From Pseudoroseicyclus_A sp041714655 (GTDB lineage: Bacteria > Pseudomonadota > Alphaproteobacteria > Rhodobacterales > Rhodobacteraceae): a stretch of 64,000 nucleotides of DNA. Where the stretch lies: NCBI RefSeq assembly GCF_041714655.1, contig NZ_CP168219.1:1240001-1304000 (forward strand). Reading direction: 5' to 3'. Both the position numbers and the translations under genes were made by a program. Positions 1-8,467 of this stretch are shown piece by piece; the stretch's first letter is position 1, and the number at the start of each line of letters is the position of its first letter. The notes under the pieces were generated by a model, which worked only from the letters and a program-made list of their open reading frames with translations, was not told the origin of the DNA and did not search any database.

Positions 1-456
1 GATGACAGCACCACCTCCGGCGCCTCGATCTACACCCTCTCGGCGGCGGCCGAGAGCGAGGCCTCTGCGCGCATGGCCGAGCGGCACGAGCGCGGCGACA
101 TCCTCGGCGGCGTCGACCTGACGGGGCAGGACGATTCCATCGCCACCATCCTCATGCAGCTCGCCCGCACCGAGACCGGCCCCGCCGGGCTCCGCCTCGC
201 CGATGCCCTGCTGACGGCGCTGCAGGAGGAGGGCGCGCGGCTGCGCACCAATCCCCGCCGCGAGGCGCTGCTCGCCGTGCTGACGGCGGCGGACTTCCCG
301 GCGGTGCTGGTGGAGGTGGGCTTCCTCTCCTCCGAACGCGACCGCGCCGGCCTGTCGACGCCGGAGGGCCGCGCGCCCATCGTCGCGGGCATCACCACGG
401 CGCTCCGCCGCTGGGAGGCGGAGGAGGCGACGCGGGCGCCACTCCTGCGACGTTGA
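1..456 (+). CDS. N-acetylmuramoyl-L-alanine amidase, C-terminal part (5' truncated)
   Basis: Reading frame 1 is open from the first base to the TGA at 454-456, so the gene begins left of the window and only about 151 C-terminal residues are present. The segment GASIYTLS, followed by the acidic ILGGVDL stretch and the VLVEVGFLSSERD block, fits the C-terminal half of the zinc-dependent Amidase_3 fold; the Glu in VEVGF is the expected catalytic or zinc-associated residue. These periplasmic enzymes cleave the bond between MurNAc and L-Ala during septal peptidoglycan splitting. Its position before a class A PBP and prfB is a familiar Rhodobacterales order. An internal ATG at 73 is not the start, because homology continues upstream of it. 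Confidence 0.9.
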   Translation, partial: DDSTTSGASIYTLSAAAESEASARMAERHERGDILGGVDLTGQDDSIATILMQLARTETGPAGLRLADALLTALQEEGARLRTNPRREALLAVLTAADFPAVLVEVGFLSSERDRAGLSTPEGRAPIVAGITTALRRWEAEEATRAPLLRR

Positions 457-471
457 GCAAAGATATCTCCT

Positions 472-496
472 CGAAAATCCTGGCCAGGAGTTTTCG
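472..496. terminator. Hairpin downstream of the amidase gene
   Basis: CGAAAA-TCC at 472-480 can pair with GGA-G-TTTTCG at 487-496 around a TGGCCA centre, 16 bases after the amidase stop. It reads as a dyad on both strands. There is no clean T-run after it, so termination is inferred from position and symmetry only. Confidence 0.4.
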
Positions 497-552
497 GGGA
501 AAAATCCTCTAGGCAGCACCTCGCGCAGCCGCCACCCCGCGCAATCGTGCTT

Positions 553-581
553 TTGACCCCGGCTCCCCCCGCGCCTATATG
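553..581 (+). promoter_or_regulatory. Candidate sigma-70 promoter of mrcA
   Basis: TTGACC (553-558) and TATATG (576-581) are separated by 17 bp. Transcription would begin near 588, downstream of the first possible ATG (579), which argues that translation of mrcA begins at 606. Sequence match only. Confidence 0.45.
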
Positions 582-605
582 GCGGGGACAACAGCGCGCG
601 GGCCC

Positions 606-3128
606 ATGATCCGATTCCTCTTCTCGATCTTCGGCGGCATCTTCTCGATGCTGACCCTTGGCGCCATCATGGCCGGCATCGGCCTTGGTGGCATTTTCTT
701 TGCCTATGGCCGGGATCTGCCGAGCGTCGAGGTGCTGGCGCAGTATACACCCGCCACCATCAGCCGCGTCTATTCGGCCGAGGGGCGGATCATCGACGAA
801 TTCGCCACCGAGCGGCGCATCTTCCTGCCCGCCGAAGAGATCCCCGAGCTGGTGAAGCATGCCTTCGTCTCGGCGGAAGATCAGAACTTCTACACCCACC
901 CGGGCTATGACATCCGCGGCATGGCCGCCGCCTTCGTCGAGGCGGTGCAGAGCCGGGGGCGCGACCTGCGCGGCGCCTCGACCATCACCCAGCAGGTGAT
1001 GAAGAACTTTCTGCTCGACGGCTCGCGCACGGCCGAGCGGAAGATCAAGGAGCTGATCCTCGCCACGCGGATCGAGCGGGCGCTCGACAAGGAGCATATC
1101 CTCGAGCTCTACCTGAACGAGATCTTCCTCGGGCAGAATTCCTACGGCGTCGCCGCCGCCGCCCAGACCTATTTCAACAAGCCGCTGTCGGACGTGACCG
1201 CCGCCGAGGCCGCCTATCTGGCGGCGCTCGCCCAGCGGCCGAGCTCGCTTCATCCCGTGCGCGACCACGAGGATGCCATCGCCCGGCGCAACTATGTGCT
1301 CGGCCGGATGGAGGAGGATGGCTACATCACCGCCGCCGAGCTGGAAGAGGGCCGGGCCGACCCGCTCCGCACCGTCCAATCGGGCGATTTCGAGCCCTTC
1401 CGCCGCTCGCTGCCGCCCCGCGACTACTTCACCGACGAGATCCGCCGGCAACTCTCCGCCCGCTATTCGGACGAGGAGTTCTTCACCGGCGGCCTGTCGA
1501 TCCGCGCCACCATCGACCCCGAAATGCAGGCCGTCGCCGCACAGGCCCTGCAGCGCGAGCTCGAGAGCTTCGACCGGGGGCTCGGCTCTTGGCGGGGCAC
1601 GGGCCGGACGCTCGAGCCCGAGGCGCTGGAGAGTGAAGAGGCCTGGCGCGCCGCGCTCGCCGAAACCGACGTGCCGCGCGACATCCATCTCGAGAGCGAC
1701 TGGCTGCCGGCCGTCGTCCTCTCCATCGAGGATCAGGTGCTACACCTCGGCATCGAGGGCGTGCCCATGGACGGGCCCGAGCCACCCGAGGTGCCGCGCG
1801 AGGACATCCAGTGGATCTCCGGCGATTTCTTCGACAATTTCGAGGTCGGCGACGTGGTGCTCGTCCGCCGCATGACCTCCGATTCCGACGGCTCGTTCCT
1901 GCGCTGGACGCTCCGCCAGGTGCCGGAGGTCGAGGGCGGCTTCATGGCGATGGACGTGAACACCGGCCGCGTCATCGCCATGCAGGGCGGCTTCTCCTAC
2001 CAGCATTCGGTCTTCAACCGGGCGACGCAGGCCTATCGGCAGCCCGGCTCGGCCTTCAAGCCCTTCGTCTATGCCGCCGCGCTCGACTCCGGCTACACGC
2101 CCGCGACGATCGTCGTCGATGCGCCGATCGAGGTGGATACCGGCGCCGGCATCTGGCGGCCGGAGAATTCCTCGCGCCAGTATTACGGGCCGACGCCGCT
2201 GCGCACCGGCATCGAGCAGTCGCGGAACCTCATGACCGTTCGCCTCGCGCAGGAGATCGGCATGGATACCGTCGCCGAATATGCCGAGCGCTTCGGCGTC
2301 TATGACGACATGCACCAGGTGCTCGCTGCCTCTCTCGGCGCCGACGAGACGACGCTCTACCGCGTGGTCGCCGCCTATGCGATGTTCGCCAACGGCGGCG
2401 AGCGGGTCGAGCCGACGCTGGTCGACCGGGTGCAGGACCGCTTCGGCAACACGATCTACAGCCATGAGGCGCGCAGTTGCGACGATTGCACGCTGGAGGC
2501 GCTGCCGACCGGCGAGGCGCCGCATATCCGCTCCAACCGCGAGCGGATCATGAATGCGGTGACTGCCTATCAGATCACCTCGATGATGCAGGGCGTGGTG
2601 CAGCGCGGCACCGCCTCGGGCGCCATCAACCTGCCGGTGCCGACGGCGGGCAAGACCGGCACGTCCAACGATGCGCGCGACGCCTGGTTCGTGGGCTTCA
2701 CCTCCAACATCGTCGCCGGCTGCTTCATCGGTTATGACACGCCCCGCCCGATGATGGGCGGGCGCGGCTATGGCGGCACGCTCTGCGCGCCGGTCTTCCA
2801 GGAATTCATGCAGGAGGCGGTGCAGACCTATGGCGGCGGCGCCTTCAACGTCCCGCCGGATTGCCGCTTCATCAACATCGACCGCTACACGGGTTCGCGC
2901 CTGCCCGACGGCGCCTCTGGCCCGAATGTGCAGGCCGAGTGCTTCCGCATCGGGGAAGAGCCGCTCTTCGGCATCACCTTCGACGGCGGCTTCGCCATGG
3001 CGGCGGACCTGCCGCTCTATGACGAGGTGATGGCGAGCTCGCGGAACGTCACCACCTCGACCGGCTCGACGGCGACGGTGGGCCCGAAGCCGACCTACGG
3101 GGCGCTGTCCTCGGGCGGGCTCTACTAG
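606..3128 (+). CDS. mrcA: Penicillin-binding protein 1A (class A, bifunctional)
   Basis: Bifunctional peptidoglycan synthase, 840 aa. After a short cytoplasmic tail and one membrane anchor (about residues 4-30) comes a GT51 glycosyltransferase domain with the EDQNFYTHPG motif (catalytic Glu near residue 90) and ITQQVMKN. The C-terminal transpeptidase domain carries SAFK (Ser482, Lys485), SRN (Ser539) and KTGTS (Lys683), so all three penicillin-binding motifs are intact. An inserted region (about 270-450) between the two domains fits the OB/linker region of PBP1A. The ATG at 606 is preferred over 579 because 579 lies inside the likely -10 box and MIRFLFSIF gives a normal short cytoplasmic tail. 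It polymerises glycan strands and cross-links peptides at the inner membrane. Confidence 0.95.
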   Translation: MIRFLFSIFGGIFSMLTLGAIMAGIGLGGIFFAYGRDLPSVEVLAQYTPATISRVYSAEGRIIDEFATERRIFLPAEEIPELVKHAFVSAEDQNFYTHPGYDIRGMAAAFVEAVQSRGRDLRGASTITQQVMKNFLLDGSRTAERKIKELILATRIERALDKEHILELYLNEIFLGQNSYGVAAAAQTYFNKPLSDVTAAEAAYLAALAQRPSSLHPVRDHEDAIARRNYVLGRMEEDGYITAAELEEGRADPLRTVQSGDFEPFRRSLPPRDYFTDEIRRQLSARYSDEEFFTGGLSIRATIDPEMQAVAAQALQRELESFDRGLGSWRGTGRTLEPEALESEEAWRAALAETDVPRDIHLESDWLPAVVLSIEDQVLHLGIEGVPMDGPEPPEVPREDIQWISGDFFDNFEVGDVVLVRRMTSDSDGSFLRWTLRQVPEVEGGFMAMDVNTGRVIAMQGGFSYQHSVFNRATQAYRQPGSAFKPFVYAAALDSGYTPATIVVDAPIEVDTGAGIWRPENSSRQYYGPTPLRTGIEQSRNLMTVRLAQEIGMDTVAEYAERFGVYDDMHQVLAASLGADETTLYRVVAAYAMFANGGERVEPTLVDRVQDRFGNTIYSHEARSCDDCTLEALPTGEAPHIRSNRERIMNAVTAYQITSMMQGVVQRGTASGAINLPVPTAGKTGTSNDARDAWFVGFTSNIVAGCFIGYDTPRPMMGGRGYGGTLCAPVFQEFMQEAVQTYGGGAFNVPPDCRFINIDRYTGSRLPDGASGPNVQAECFRIGEEPLFGITFDGGFAMAADLPLYDEVMASSRNVTTSTGSTATVGPKPTYGALSSGGLY

Positions 3129-3239
3129 GCCCGCACCTCGCCCGTCCCGGGCGAGACGGTCCCGCCCGGAGGCGGCGCGCTTGCCGCGCTGCCGCCGGGG
3201 CGGTATCAGGCCGGAACTCTGGAATTGAAGGCGATCCCC

Positions 3240-4361
3240 ATGCGCGCCGAGACGCGAGACCATATCGAGGCGATCGAGAAATCGCTCCATCTCTACAGCC
3301 AGCGCATCGGCTGGGAGAGTGCGAAGCACCGGCTCGAGGAATTCAACGCCCGCGTCGAGGATCCGACGCTCTGGGACGACCCCGCCGGCGCCCAGAAGCT
3401 GATGCGCGACCGCCAGACCCTCGTCGACCAGATCGCCGCCTACGAGAGCCTCTCGGGCGATCTCGAGATGAACCGCGAGCTGATCGAGATGGGCGAGATG
3501 GAGGATGATGCCGAGGTCGTGGCCGAGGCCGAGACCGCCATCGCCGCCCTCGCAGAGAAGGCCGCGCAGAAAGAGCTGGAAGCGCTGCTCGACGGCGAGG
3601 CCGACGGCAACGACACCTTCCTCGAGATCAACGCCGGCGCCGGCGGCACCGAGGCCTGCGACTGGGCGCAGATGCTGCAGCGCATGTATGTGCGCTGGGC
3701 GGAGGCGCATGGCTACGAGGTCGAGCTGCAATCGGAAGAGGCCGGCGCCGAGGCCGGCATCAAGTCCGTCGCCTACAAGATCTCCGGCAAGAATGCCTAT
3801 GGCTGGCTGAAGTCCGAAAGCGGCGTGCACCGGCTGGTGCGCATCTCGCCCTTCGGCAAGGGCACGCGCGAGACCTCCTTCGCCTCCGTCTGGGTCTATC
3901 CGGTGGTCGATGAGAACATCGACATCGAGGTGAACCCGGCCGACATCCGCGTCGATACCTTCCGGTCGTCCGGCGCCGGCGGGCAGCACGTCAACACCAC
4001 CGATTCGGCGGTGCGGATCACCCACCTGCCGACGGGGATCGTCACCACCTCCTCCATGAAGTCGCAGCACCAGAACCGCGACATCGCCATGACGGCCCTG
4101 AAGGCGCGGCTTTATCAGATGGAGCTCGACCGGCGGACGGCGGATATCAACGCCGCGCACGAGGCCAAGGGCTCCGCCGGCTGGGGCAACCAGATCCGCT
4201 CCTACGTCCTGCAGCCCTACCAGATGGTGAAGGACCTGCGCACCAACCACGAGACCTCCGACACCGCCGGCGTGCTCGACGGCGATCTGGACGGCTTCAT
4301 GGCGGCGACGCTGGCGCAGCAGCTCTCCGGCAAGTCGCGCGCCGAGGCGGGCGTCGAGTAG
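3240..4361 (+). CDS. prfB: Peptide chain release factor 2
   Basis: RF2, 373 aa, recognises UGA and UAA stop codons. The stop-codon-reading tripeptide SPF (in RISPFGKGTRETSF) marks it as RF2 rather than RF1, and the GGQ hydrolysis motif is in RSSGAGGQHVNTTDS. The N-terminal helical domain (HRLEEFNARVEDPTLW) is complete and in one frame: there is no in-frame TGA and no slippery CTTTGA early in the gene, so the +1 programmed frameshift that autoregulates prfB in many bacteria is absent. A TTG at 3225 could add five residues (MKAIP), but the ATG at 3240 gives the usual MRAET-type start. It lies about 110 bp after mrcA. Confidence 0.96.
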   Translation: MRAETRDHIEAIEKSLHLYSQRIGWESAKHRLEEFNARVEDPTLWDDPAGAQKLMRDRQTLVDQIAAYESLSGDLEMNRELIEMGEMEDDAEVVAEAETAIAALAEKAAQKELEALLDGEADGNDTFLEINAGAGGTEACDWAQMLQRMYVRWAEAHGYEVELQSEEAGAEAGIKSVAYKISGKNAYGWLKSESGVHRLVRISPFGKGTRETSFASVWVYPVVDENIDIEVNPADIRVDTFRSSGAGGQHVNTTDSAVRITHLPTGIVTTSSMKSQHQNRDIAMTALKARLYQMELDRRTADINAAHEAKGSAGWGNQIRSYVLQPYQMVKDLRTNHETSDTAGVLDGDLDGFMAATLAQQLSGKSRAEAGVE

Positions 4362-4392
4362 GGCCCGCCCGCCGGCATCTGGACATGAGCAA

Positions 4393-4416
4393 AAGGGCGC
4401 CTCTCGGGGCGCCCTT
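4393..4416 (+). terminator. prfB terminator hairpin
   Basis: AAGGGCGCC (4393-4401) pairs perfectly with GGCGCCCTT (4408-4416) over a six-base loop, 31 bases after the prfB stop. T-richness afterwards is weak. The hairpin also excludes an upstream ATG (4385) as the start of the next gene. Confidence 0.65.
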
Positions 4417-4504
4417 CGTCGTTCGGGGGCGGGCGGGCGCGAAATCCTGTTGGCGGCGGGGCCCGGCCGGGCGAGGATGCCGGCGGCCAGGGCAGGGGGC
4501 GGCA

Positions 4505-5866
4505 GTGAGCGATCTGACGCAGAGGTCGGCGAGTGAGCTCGCGGTGATGATCGGGCGGCGGGAGGTTTCCGCCACCGAGGTCATGGCCGCGCATCTGGCG
4601 GCGATCCGCGAGCGGAACGCGGCGCTCAACGCCATCGTCTCCATGGCGGAGCCGGAGGAGCTGATGGCGGCGGCGCAGGCGGCCGATGCGGCGGAGCCCG
4701 TGGGGCCGCTCCATGGCCTGCCGCTCGCGGTGAAGGACCTCTCTCACGCCGCGGGCTTTCCGACCTCGATGGGCTCGCCGATCCATGCCGGCGAGGTGGC
4801 GGAGGTGGATGACCTGCATGTGGCGCGGCTGCGCCGGGCCGGGGCCATCGTCGTGGGCAAGACCAATGTGCCGGAGTTCGGGCTCGGCTCGCAGAGCTAC
4901 AATCCCGTCTTCGGGCGGACCGGCCTGCCGGGCGATCCGGGGCTGACAGCGGGCGGCTCCTCCGGCGGGGCGGCGGCGGCGCTGGCGGCGCGCCTGGTGC
5001 CGCTCGCCGATGGCTCCGACATGATGGGCTCGCTGCGCAACCCCGCCGGCTGGTGCGGCATCTGGAGCCTGCGGCCGACCTGGGGGCTGGTGCCCGGGGA
5101 TGGCGAGGGCGACCTCTTCCTCCATCCGCTCTCGACCGTCGGGCCGATGGGCCGGGTGCCGGCGGATGTTGAGCTCATGCTCTCGGTCATGGCGGGGCCG
5201 GATGCGCGGCACCCCTTCCCGGCGCCCGCCTATCGCCCCTTGCCGGAGGACTCGCCGCTGCCCCACCGCATCGGCTGGCTCGGCGACTGGGGCGGGGCGC
5301 TGCCGATGGAGGAGGGGGTGCTCCGCGCCTGCGAGTACCAGCTCGCCCGGCTGGCAGAGGCGGGGGCGGAGGTGGCGCCCGTGGCGCCCCCCCTGCCTGC
5401 AGAGGCGCTCTGGGAGGCCTGGACCACGCTCCGCTCCCTCGCCGTGGCGGGCAGCCTCGGCCCCTATCTCGACGCGCCGGAGAGGCGGGACCGGCTGAAG
5501 CCGGCGGCGATCTGGGAGGTGGAGCGGGGACGGGCGCTCGGCGCCTCGCAGATCCTGCGGGCCTCCGCGCTCCGCTCCGACTGGTTTCGGGCGGCCTCGG
5601 CGCTTTTCGAACAGCACGACATGCTGGCCCTGCCGACGGCGCAGTGCTTCCCCTATACCATCGGCACCGACTGGCCGGGCGAGATCGCCGGGCGGGCGAT
5701 GGACAGCTACCACCGCTGGATGGAGGTCACCGTCGCCGCGGCGCTGATCGGCCTGCCGGTGCTGACGATGCCGATCCGGGGGCGGCGGATGGGGCTGCAG
5801 CTCATCGGCCCGAAGGGGTCGGACGCGCGGCTCCTCGCCTATGCGAAGGCCGTCGAGGCCCGCTGA
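4505..5866 (+). CDS. Amidase-signature family amidase
   Basis: Amidase-signature (GatA-like) hydrolase, 453 aa. The Ser-cisSer-Lys triad is visible: Lys in LAVKDLS, the glycine/serine loop TAGGSSGGAAAAL and the nucleophile Ser in SDMMGSLRNPAG. Such enzymes hydrolyse carboxamides to acids and ammonia; GatA itself works with GatB and GatC, but neither is adjacent, so a stand-alone amidase is more likely. The GTG at 4505 is chosen as start because it follows a GGCAGGGGG purine stretch and SDLTQRSASELA begins the fold normally, whereas an ATG at 4385 lies upstream of the prfB terminator and would add a low-quality Arg/Gly-rich extension. The substrate cannot be deduced. Confidence 0.85.
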   Translation: MSDLTQRSASELAVMIGRREVSATEVMAAHLAAIRERNAALNAIVSMAEPEELMAAAQAADAAEPVGPLHGLPLAVKDLSHAAGFPTSMGSPIHAGEVAEVDDLHVARLRRAGAIVVGKTNVPEFGLGSQSYNPVFGRTGLPGDPGLTAGGSSGGAAAALAARLVPLADGSDMMGSLRNPAGWCGIWSLRPTWGLVPGDGEGDLFLHPLSTVGPMGRVPADVELMLSVMAGPDARHPFPAPAYRPLPEDSPLPHRIGWLGDWGGALPMEEGVLRACEYQLARLAEAGAEVAPVAPPLPAEALWEAWTTLRSLAVAGSLGPYLDAPERRDRLKPAAIWEVERGRALGASQILRASALRSDWFRAASALFEQHDMLALPTAQCFPYTIGTDWPGEIAGRAMDSYHRWMEVTVAAALIGLPVLTMPIRGRRMGLQLIGPKGSDARLLAYAKAVEAR

Positions 5867-5874
5867 AACGCGAA

Positions 5875-5896
5875 AGGCCCCGCCGGGGCGGGGCCT
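5875..5896. terminator. Bidirectional terminator between amidase and bactofilin genes
   Basis: AGGCCCCG (5875-5882) pairs with CGGGGCCT (5889-5896) in the 55-bp gap between two convergent genes. Confidence 0.65.
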
Positions 5897-5921
5897 CCTG
5901 GTGCCTGCGGACGGGCCGGCC

Positions 5922-6413
5922 TTACTCGGCGGCTTCGGTCTGCTTCGGTTTCGGCAGCGACTTGGCGGAGGCGGTCGACAGCGGGTCGTCCTGGCGCTGC
6001 ACCGAGCCCTCGAAATGCGCACCGCTCTCGATGGCGATGGTCTTGTGGATGATGTCACCCTCGACGCGGGCCGAGGAGGTCAGGCGAACCTTGAGGCCGC
6101 GCACGCGACCGACGATCCGGCCGTGGATCACCACATCATCCGCCGTGAGCTCGCCCTTCACCGTGGCGCCTTCGCCGACGGTCAGCAGATGGGCGCGGAT
6201 GTCGCCCTGCACATTGCCCTCGATCTGGATGTCACCGGTGGTCTTGATGTTCCCCTCGATCACGAGATCGGCGGACAGAACGGAGGCCGGGGGCTTCTGC
6301 TTCGGGGTCACGGGGCGGGCATCTCCTGTCGGGGCCGGAGCCGGGGCACTCGATTGCTGCGGGGCTTCGCCAGCCTTGGGCCCGGGCTCGTTGATTTTGC
6401 TCTTAGAAAACAT
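5922..6413 (-). CDS. Bactofilin
   Basis: Bactofilin, 163 aa, a polymer-forming cytoskeletal protein. A Pro/Ala-rich disordered head (residues 1-45) precedes the right-handed beta-helix core: regularly spaced hydrophobic/Gly repeats such as LVIEGNIKTTGDIQIEG, VQGDIRAHLLTVGEGA, VKGELTADDVVIHG and ARVEGDIIHKTIAIESGA. A charged tail ends in TEAAE. The ATG at 6413 overlaps the stop of the upstream M23 peptidase by 11 bp, so the two are co-transcribed and probably translationally coupled. Bactofilins localise cell-wall enzymes in several bacteria, and bactofilin/M23 pairs are known, so a role in spatial control of peptidoglycan cleavage is a reasonable inference. Confidence 0.95.
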   Translation of the reverse strand: MFSKSKINEPGPKAGEAPQQSSAPAPAPTGDARPVTPKQKPPASVLSADLVIEGNIKTTGDIQIEGNVQGDIRAHLLTVGEGATVKGELTADDVVIHGRIVGRVRGLKVRLTSSARVEGDIIHKTIAIESGAHFEGSVQRQDDPLSTASAKSLPKPKQTEAAE

Positions 6414-7716
6414 CTTGGCCAGCTCTTATGTAGATCATTGGGTTGATCGCCTGACCGCCGACGCGAACCTCATAGTGAAGATGAGGGCCCGTCGACCGTC
6501 CGGAATTTCCCATATCACCGATACGCTCGCCTTGCGAGACTCTTTGCCCGACTTGCACGCGAATGGCATTGAGATGCCCATAGCGCGTCTCGATGCCGAA
6601 TTCGTGCTGGATCTTGATGAGCCGCCCGTAGCCGGAGGACCAGCCGGCATGGGTCACGACGCCATCGGCGGTCGAATAGACGGGCGTGCCGATGGCGGCG
6701 GCGAGGTCGACGCCCTCGTGCATCCGGCCCCAGCGCTGGCCGAAGGGCGAGGTGTAGCGGAAGGCGTTCTGCACGGGCATGGCGAAGGGCGCCCGCTCGG
6801 CGGCGATCCGGTAGAGGTTGATGCGGTCGAGCGACGACAGGATGCCGTTGGCGCGCAGCGTGTCCGCCGTCTCGGGCTCGTCGTTCATGGTCGAGAAGCT
6901 GAGCGGCGTCAGCGGGCCGCCGGTGCCGGAATAGCCCTGGCGGACGGCGCTGAGCATGTCGTCGGGATTCATGCCGGCGGCGCGGAACATGTCGTCGAGC
7001 GGCTCGACGGAGACGAGCACCGCCTCCTCGAGCTGGCGGAAGATCTCGTCGTTGCGATCTTCCATCAGGCGGAGCTCGAGCTCGAGCTCGGCGGCATGGG
7101 AGAGCGCGAAATCGGCATCGGCGGCGATGGTGTCGCGCTCCTCGGCCGTGCGGGCGAGCGCGTCGGAGAGGATCTCGACCGTCCCCGTCATCTCGTCATC
7201 GCCCGCGGCGAGCGCCACCGGGGCGCCCTCGCCATCGGTCAGCCCCTCGATCGTGTCGAGCGCCGCGTCGCGCTCGTTCATGACGCGCAGGAGCGTTTCC
7301 TGCACCACATCCAGCCCGCGCTCGGCCTCGCGGCGGCGATCCTCGAGCGCCAGGATCTCGCTCTGCATGGCAGAGATCTGGGCGAGGGCGGAGGAGAAGC
7401 GCTCCTGCGCCGCCACGGCCTCTCCGGCGCGCATGTCGCGCTCGCTGGAAAGCGCGTTCAGCCGGTCCTCGTAGATGATGCGGTCGCGCTGCGCCTGGGC
7501 GCGGAAATTGCCGGCGCCGATGGAATCCATGAGGAGGATGGCGGTGGCAACGATGGCCCAGCCGACGAGAAGCGTCGCGCCGGCCCAGATGCCGAGCTGC
7601 ATCCCCGGACGCAGCCGGATGAATCGGGTCTGATAGTCGGATTTCAGGAAGAGGCGCCGCTCGGGGAACCTGCGTTCCATCACGGCATGAATTGCAAGTG
7701 CCAGTCGTGACCGCAC
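6403..7716 (-). CDS. Membrane-anchored M23 (LytM) peptidoglycan endopeptidase
   Basis: 437 aa. A short Arg-rich tail, one TM helix (about residues 40-62, QLGIWAGATLLVGWAIV), a long coiled coil (about 75-230, with RDRIIYEDRLNALSSERD) and a C-terminal LytM domain. Zinc ligands are present as HEGVD (His333, Asp337) and HLH (His412, His414), so catalytic competence is expected. It should cleave peptide cross-links in the periplasm. The start is uncertain: GTG at 7716 gives VRSRLALAIHAVMERRFP; ATG at 7680 (MERRFPERRLF) is the alternative. Farther upstream in-frame ATGs run into an unrelated Arg-rich region and the bcp terminator and are rejected. It overlaps the bactofilin gene by 11 bp. Confidence 0.9.
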   Translation of the reverse strand: MRSRLALAIHAVMERRFPERRLFLKSDYQTRFIRLRPGMQLGIWAGATLLVGWAIVATAILLMDSIGAGNFRAQAQRDRIIYEDRLNALSSERDMRAGEAVAAQERFSSALAQISAMQSEILALEDRRREAERGLDVVQETLLRVMNERDAALDTIEGLTDGEGAPVALAAGDDEMTGTVEILSDALARTAEERDTIAADADFALSHAAELELELRLMEDRNDEIFRQLEEAVLVSVEPLDDMFRAAGMNPDDMLSAVRQGYSGTGGPLTPLSFSTMNDEPETADTLRANGILSSLDRINLYRIAAERAPFAMPVQNAFRYTSPFGQRWGRMHEGVDLAAAIGTPVYSTADGVVTHAGWSSGYGRLIKIQHEFGIETRYGHLNAIRVQVGQRVSQGERIGDMGNSGRSTGPHLHYEVRVGGQAINPMIYIRAGQDVF

Positions 7717-7910
7717 GCGTCCGAATCCCCGTTCTGTCCCCTCGAGTCCGCCTTTGCAGATGCGCAACAGACCCGGGAAAGCTGATAGAGGCCGTGCAGA
7801 AACCGTGCAAGCGGCGCGGGGAGCCGAGCGGGCGATTCGTGCGGAATTACGCCAAATCGGCAAGAAATCGCGCATCGCCTGCTGCAAGAGCGCCCGCCAA
7901 GCCGGTGGAA

Positions 7911-7929
7911 AGGGGCGCTTTTCGCCCCT
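7911..7929 (-). terminator. bcp terminator hairpin
   Basis: AGGGGCG (7911-7917) and CGCCCCT (7923-7929) form a 7-bp stem 17 bases beyond the bcp stop on the minus strand, followed by TTCC. Confidence 0.55.
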
Positions 7930-7945
7930 CCGGCCGCGCCGTTTG

Positions 7946-8416
7946 TCAGCCTTTGGTGAGCGCGGAGAGCACCGCCTCGGCATGGCCCTTCACCCGGGCG
8001 ACGGTCCAGTGCGCGCTGATCGTCCCCGGCGCCTCGATGGCGAAGGTGGAGCGGATGAGGCCCATGTAGCTCTTGCCGAAGGTGGTCTTCTCGCCCCAGA
8101 CACCGAACGCCCGCGCCGCCGCTGCGCCCTCGTCGGCGAGGAGCGGCAGGGCCAGCCCGGCCTTCTGGATGAAGCGCCGGTGGCTCTCGATCCCGTCGGG
8201 CGAGATGCCGAAGATCCGGTAGCCGGCGGCGGCGAAGGCCTCCGCCCGGGCCGAGAAATCCTGCAACTCGCTGGTGCAGCCGGAGGTGGCGTCCTTCGGA
8301 TAGAAGATCAGCAAGGCGCGGGAGAGCTCCGCGAGGGCGACCGTGCCTCCGGTGCCGTCCAGGGTCAGCGCCGGCACCTTGTCGCCGGGGCCGAGGGGGG
8401 CGTTCGCCTGTGCCAT
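7946..8416 (-). CDS. bcp: Bcp/PrxQ-type peroxiredoxin
   Basis: Thiol peroxidase of the AhpC/TSA-Bcp group, 156 aa. The peroxidatic cysteine is Cys47 in IFYPKDATSGCTSE, which follows the PxxxT/SxxC pattern. It is the only cysteine; the second Cys five residues later that makes many Bcp proteins 2-Cys enzymes is absent, so it should act as a 1-Cys type needing an external thiol. The thioredoxin-fold order (YRIFGISPDG, LPLLADEG, FGVWGEK) is complete. It reduces H2O2 and organic peroxides in the cytoplasm. It is divergent from the large AsmA-like gene, with 51 bp between the proposed starts. Confidence 0.92.
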   Translation of the reverse strand: MAQANAPLGPGDKVPALTLDGTGGTVALAELSRALLIFYPKDATSGCTSELQDFSARAEAFAAAGYRIFGISPDGIESHRRFIQKAGLALPLLADEGAAAARAFGVWGEKTTFGKSYMGLIRSTFAIEAPGTISAHWTVARVKGHAEAVLSALTKG

Positions 8417-8467
8417 GTCATCCTCGCTTTGCTGCCGTCGAGGCTCTGCTCTAGTCTGGGCCGGGGG

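Noticed and set aside
3225..3400. Programmed +1 frameshift in prfB
   Set aside because: The N-terminal region reads through in one frame with no internal TGA and no slippery CTTTGA.
1740..4250. Very long open frame on the minus strand (over 800 codons) across mrcA and prfB, and similar ones opposite the AsmA-like, MFS and other genes
   Set aside because: Gly/Ala/Arg/His-rich translations without domains, lying opposite well-recognised genes; a known by-product of very high GC and third-position bias.
7717..7983. In-frame extension of the M23 peptidase gene to an ATG at 7983
   Set aside because: It runs over the bcp terminator into bcp and encodes Arg-rich sequence; the GTG at 7716 or ATG at 7680 fits the family.
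7754..8467. In-frame extension of the AsmA-like gene far to the left
   Set aside because: It crosses the oppositely oriented bcp gene and has no signal or domain; the membrane helix near 8468 marks the real N-terminus.
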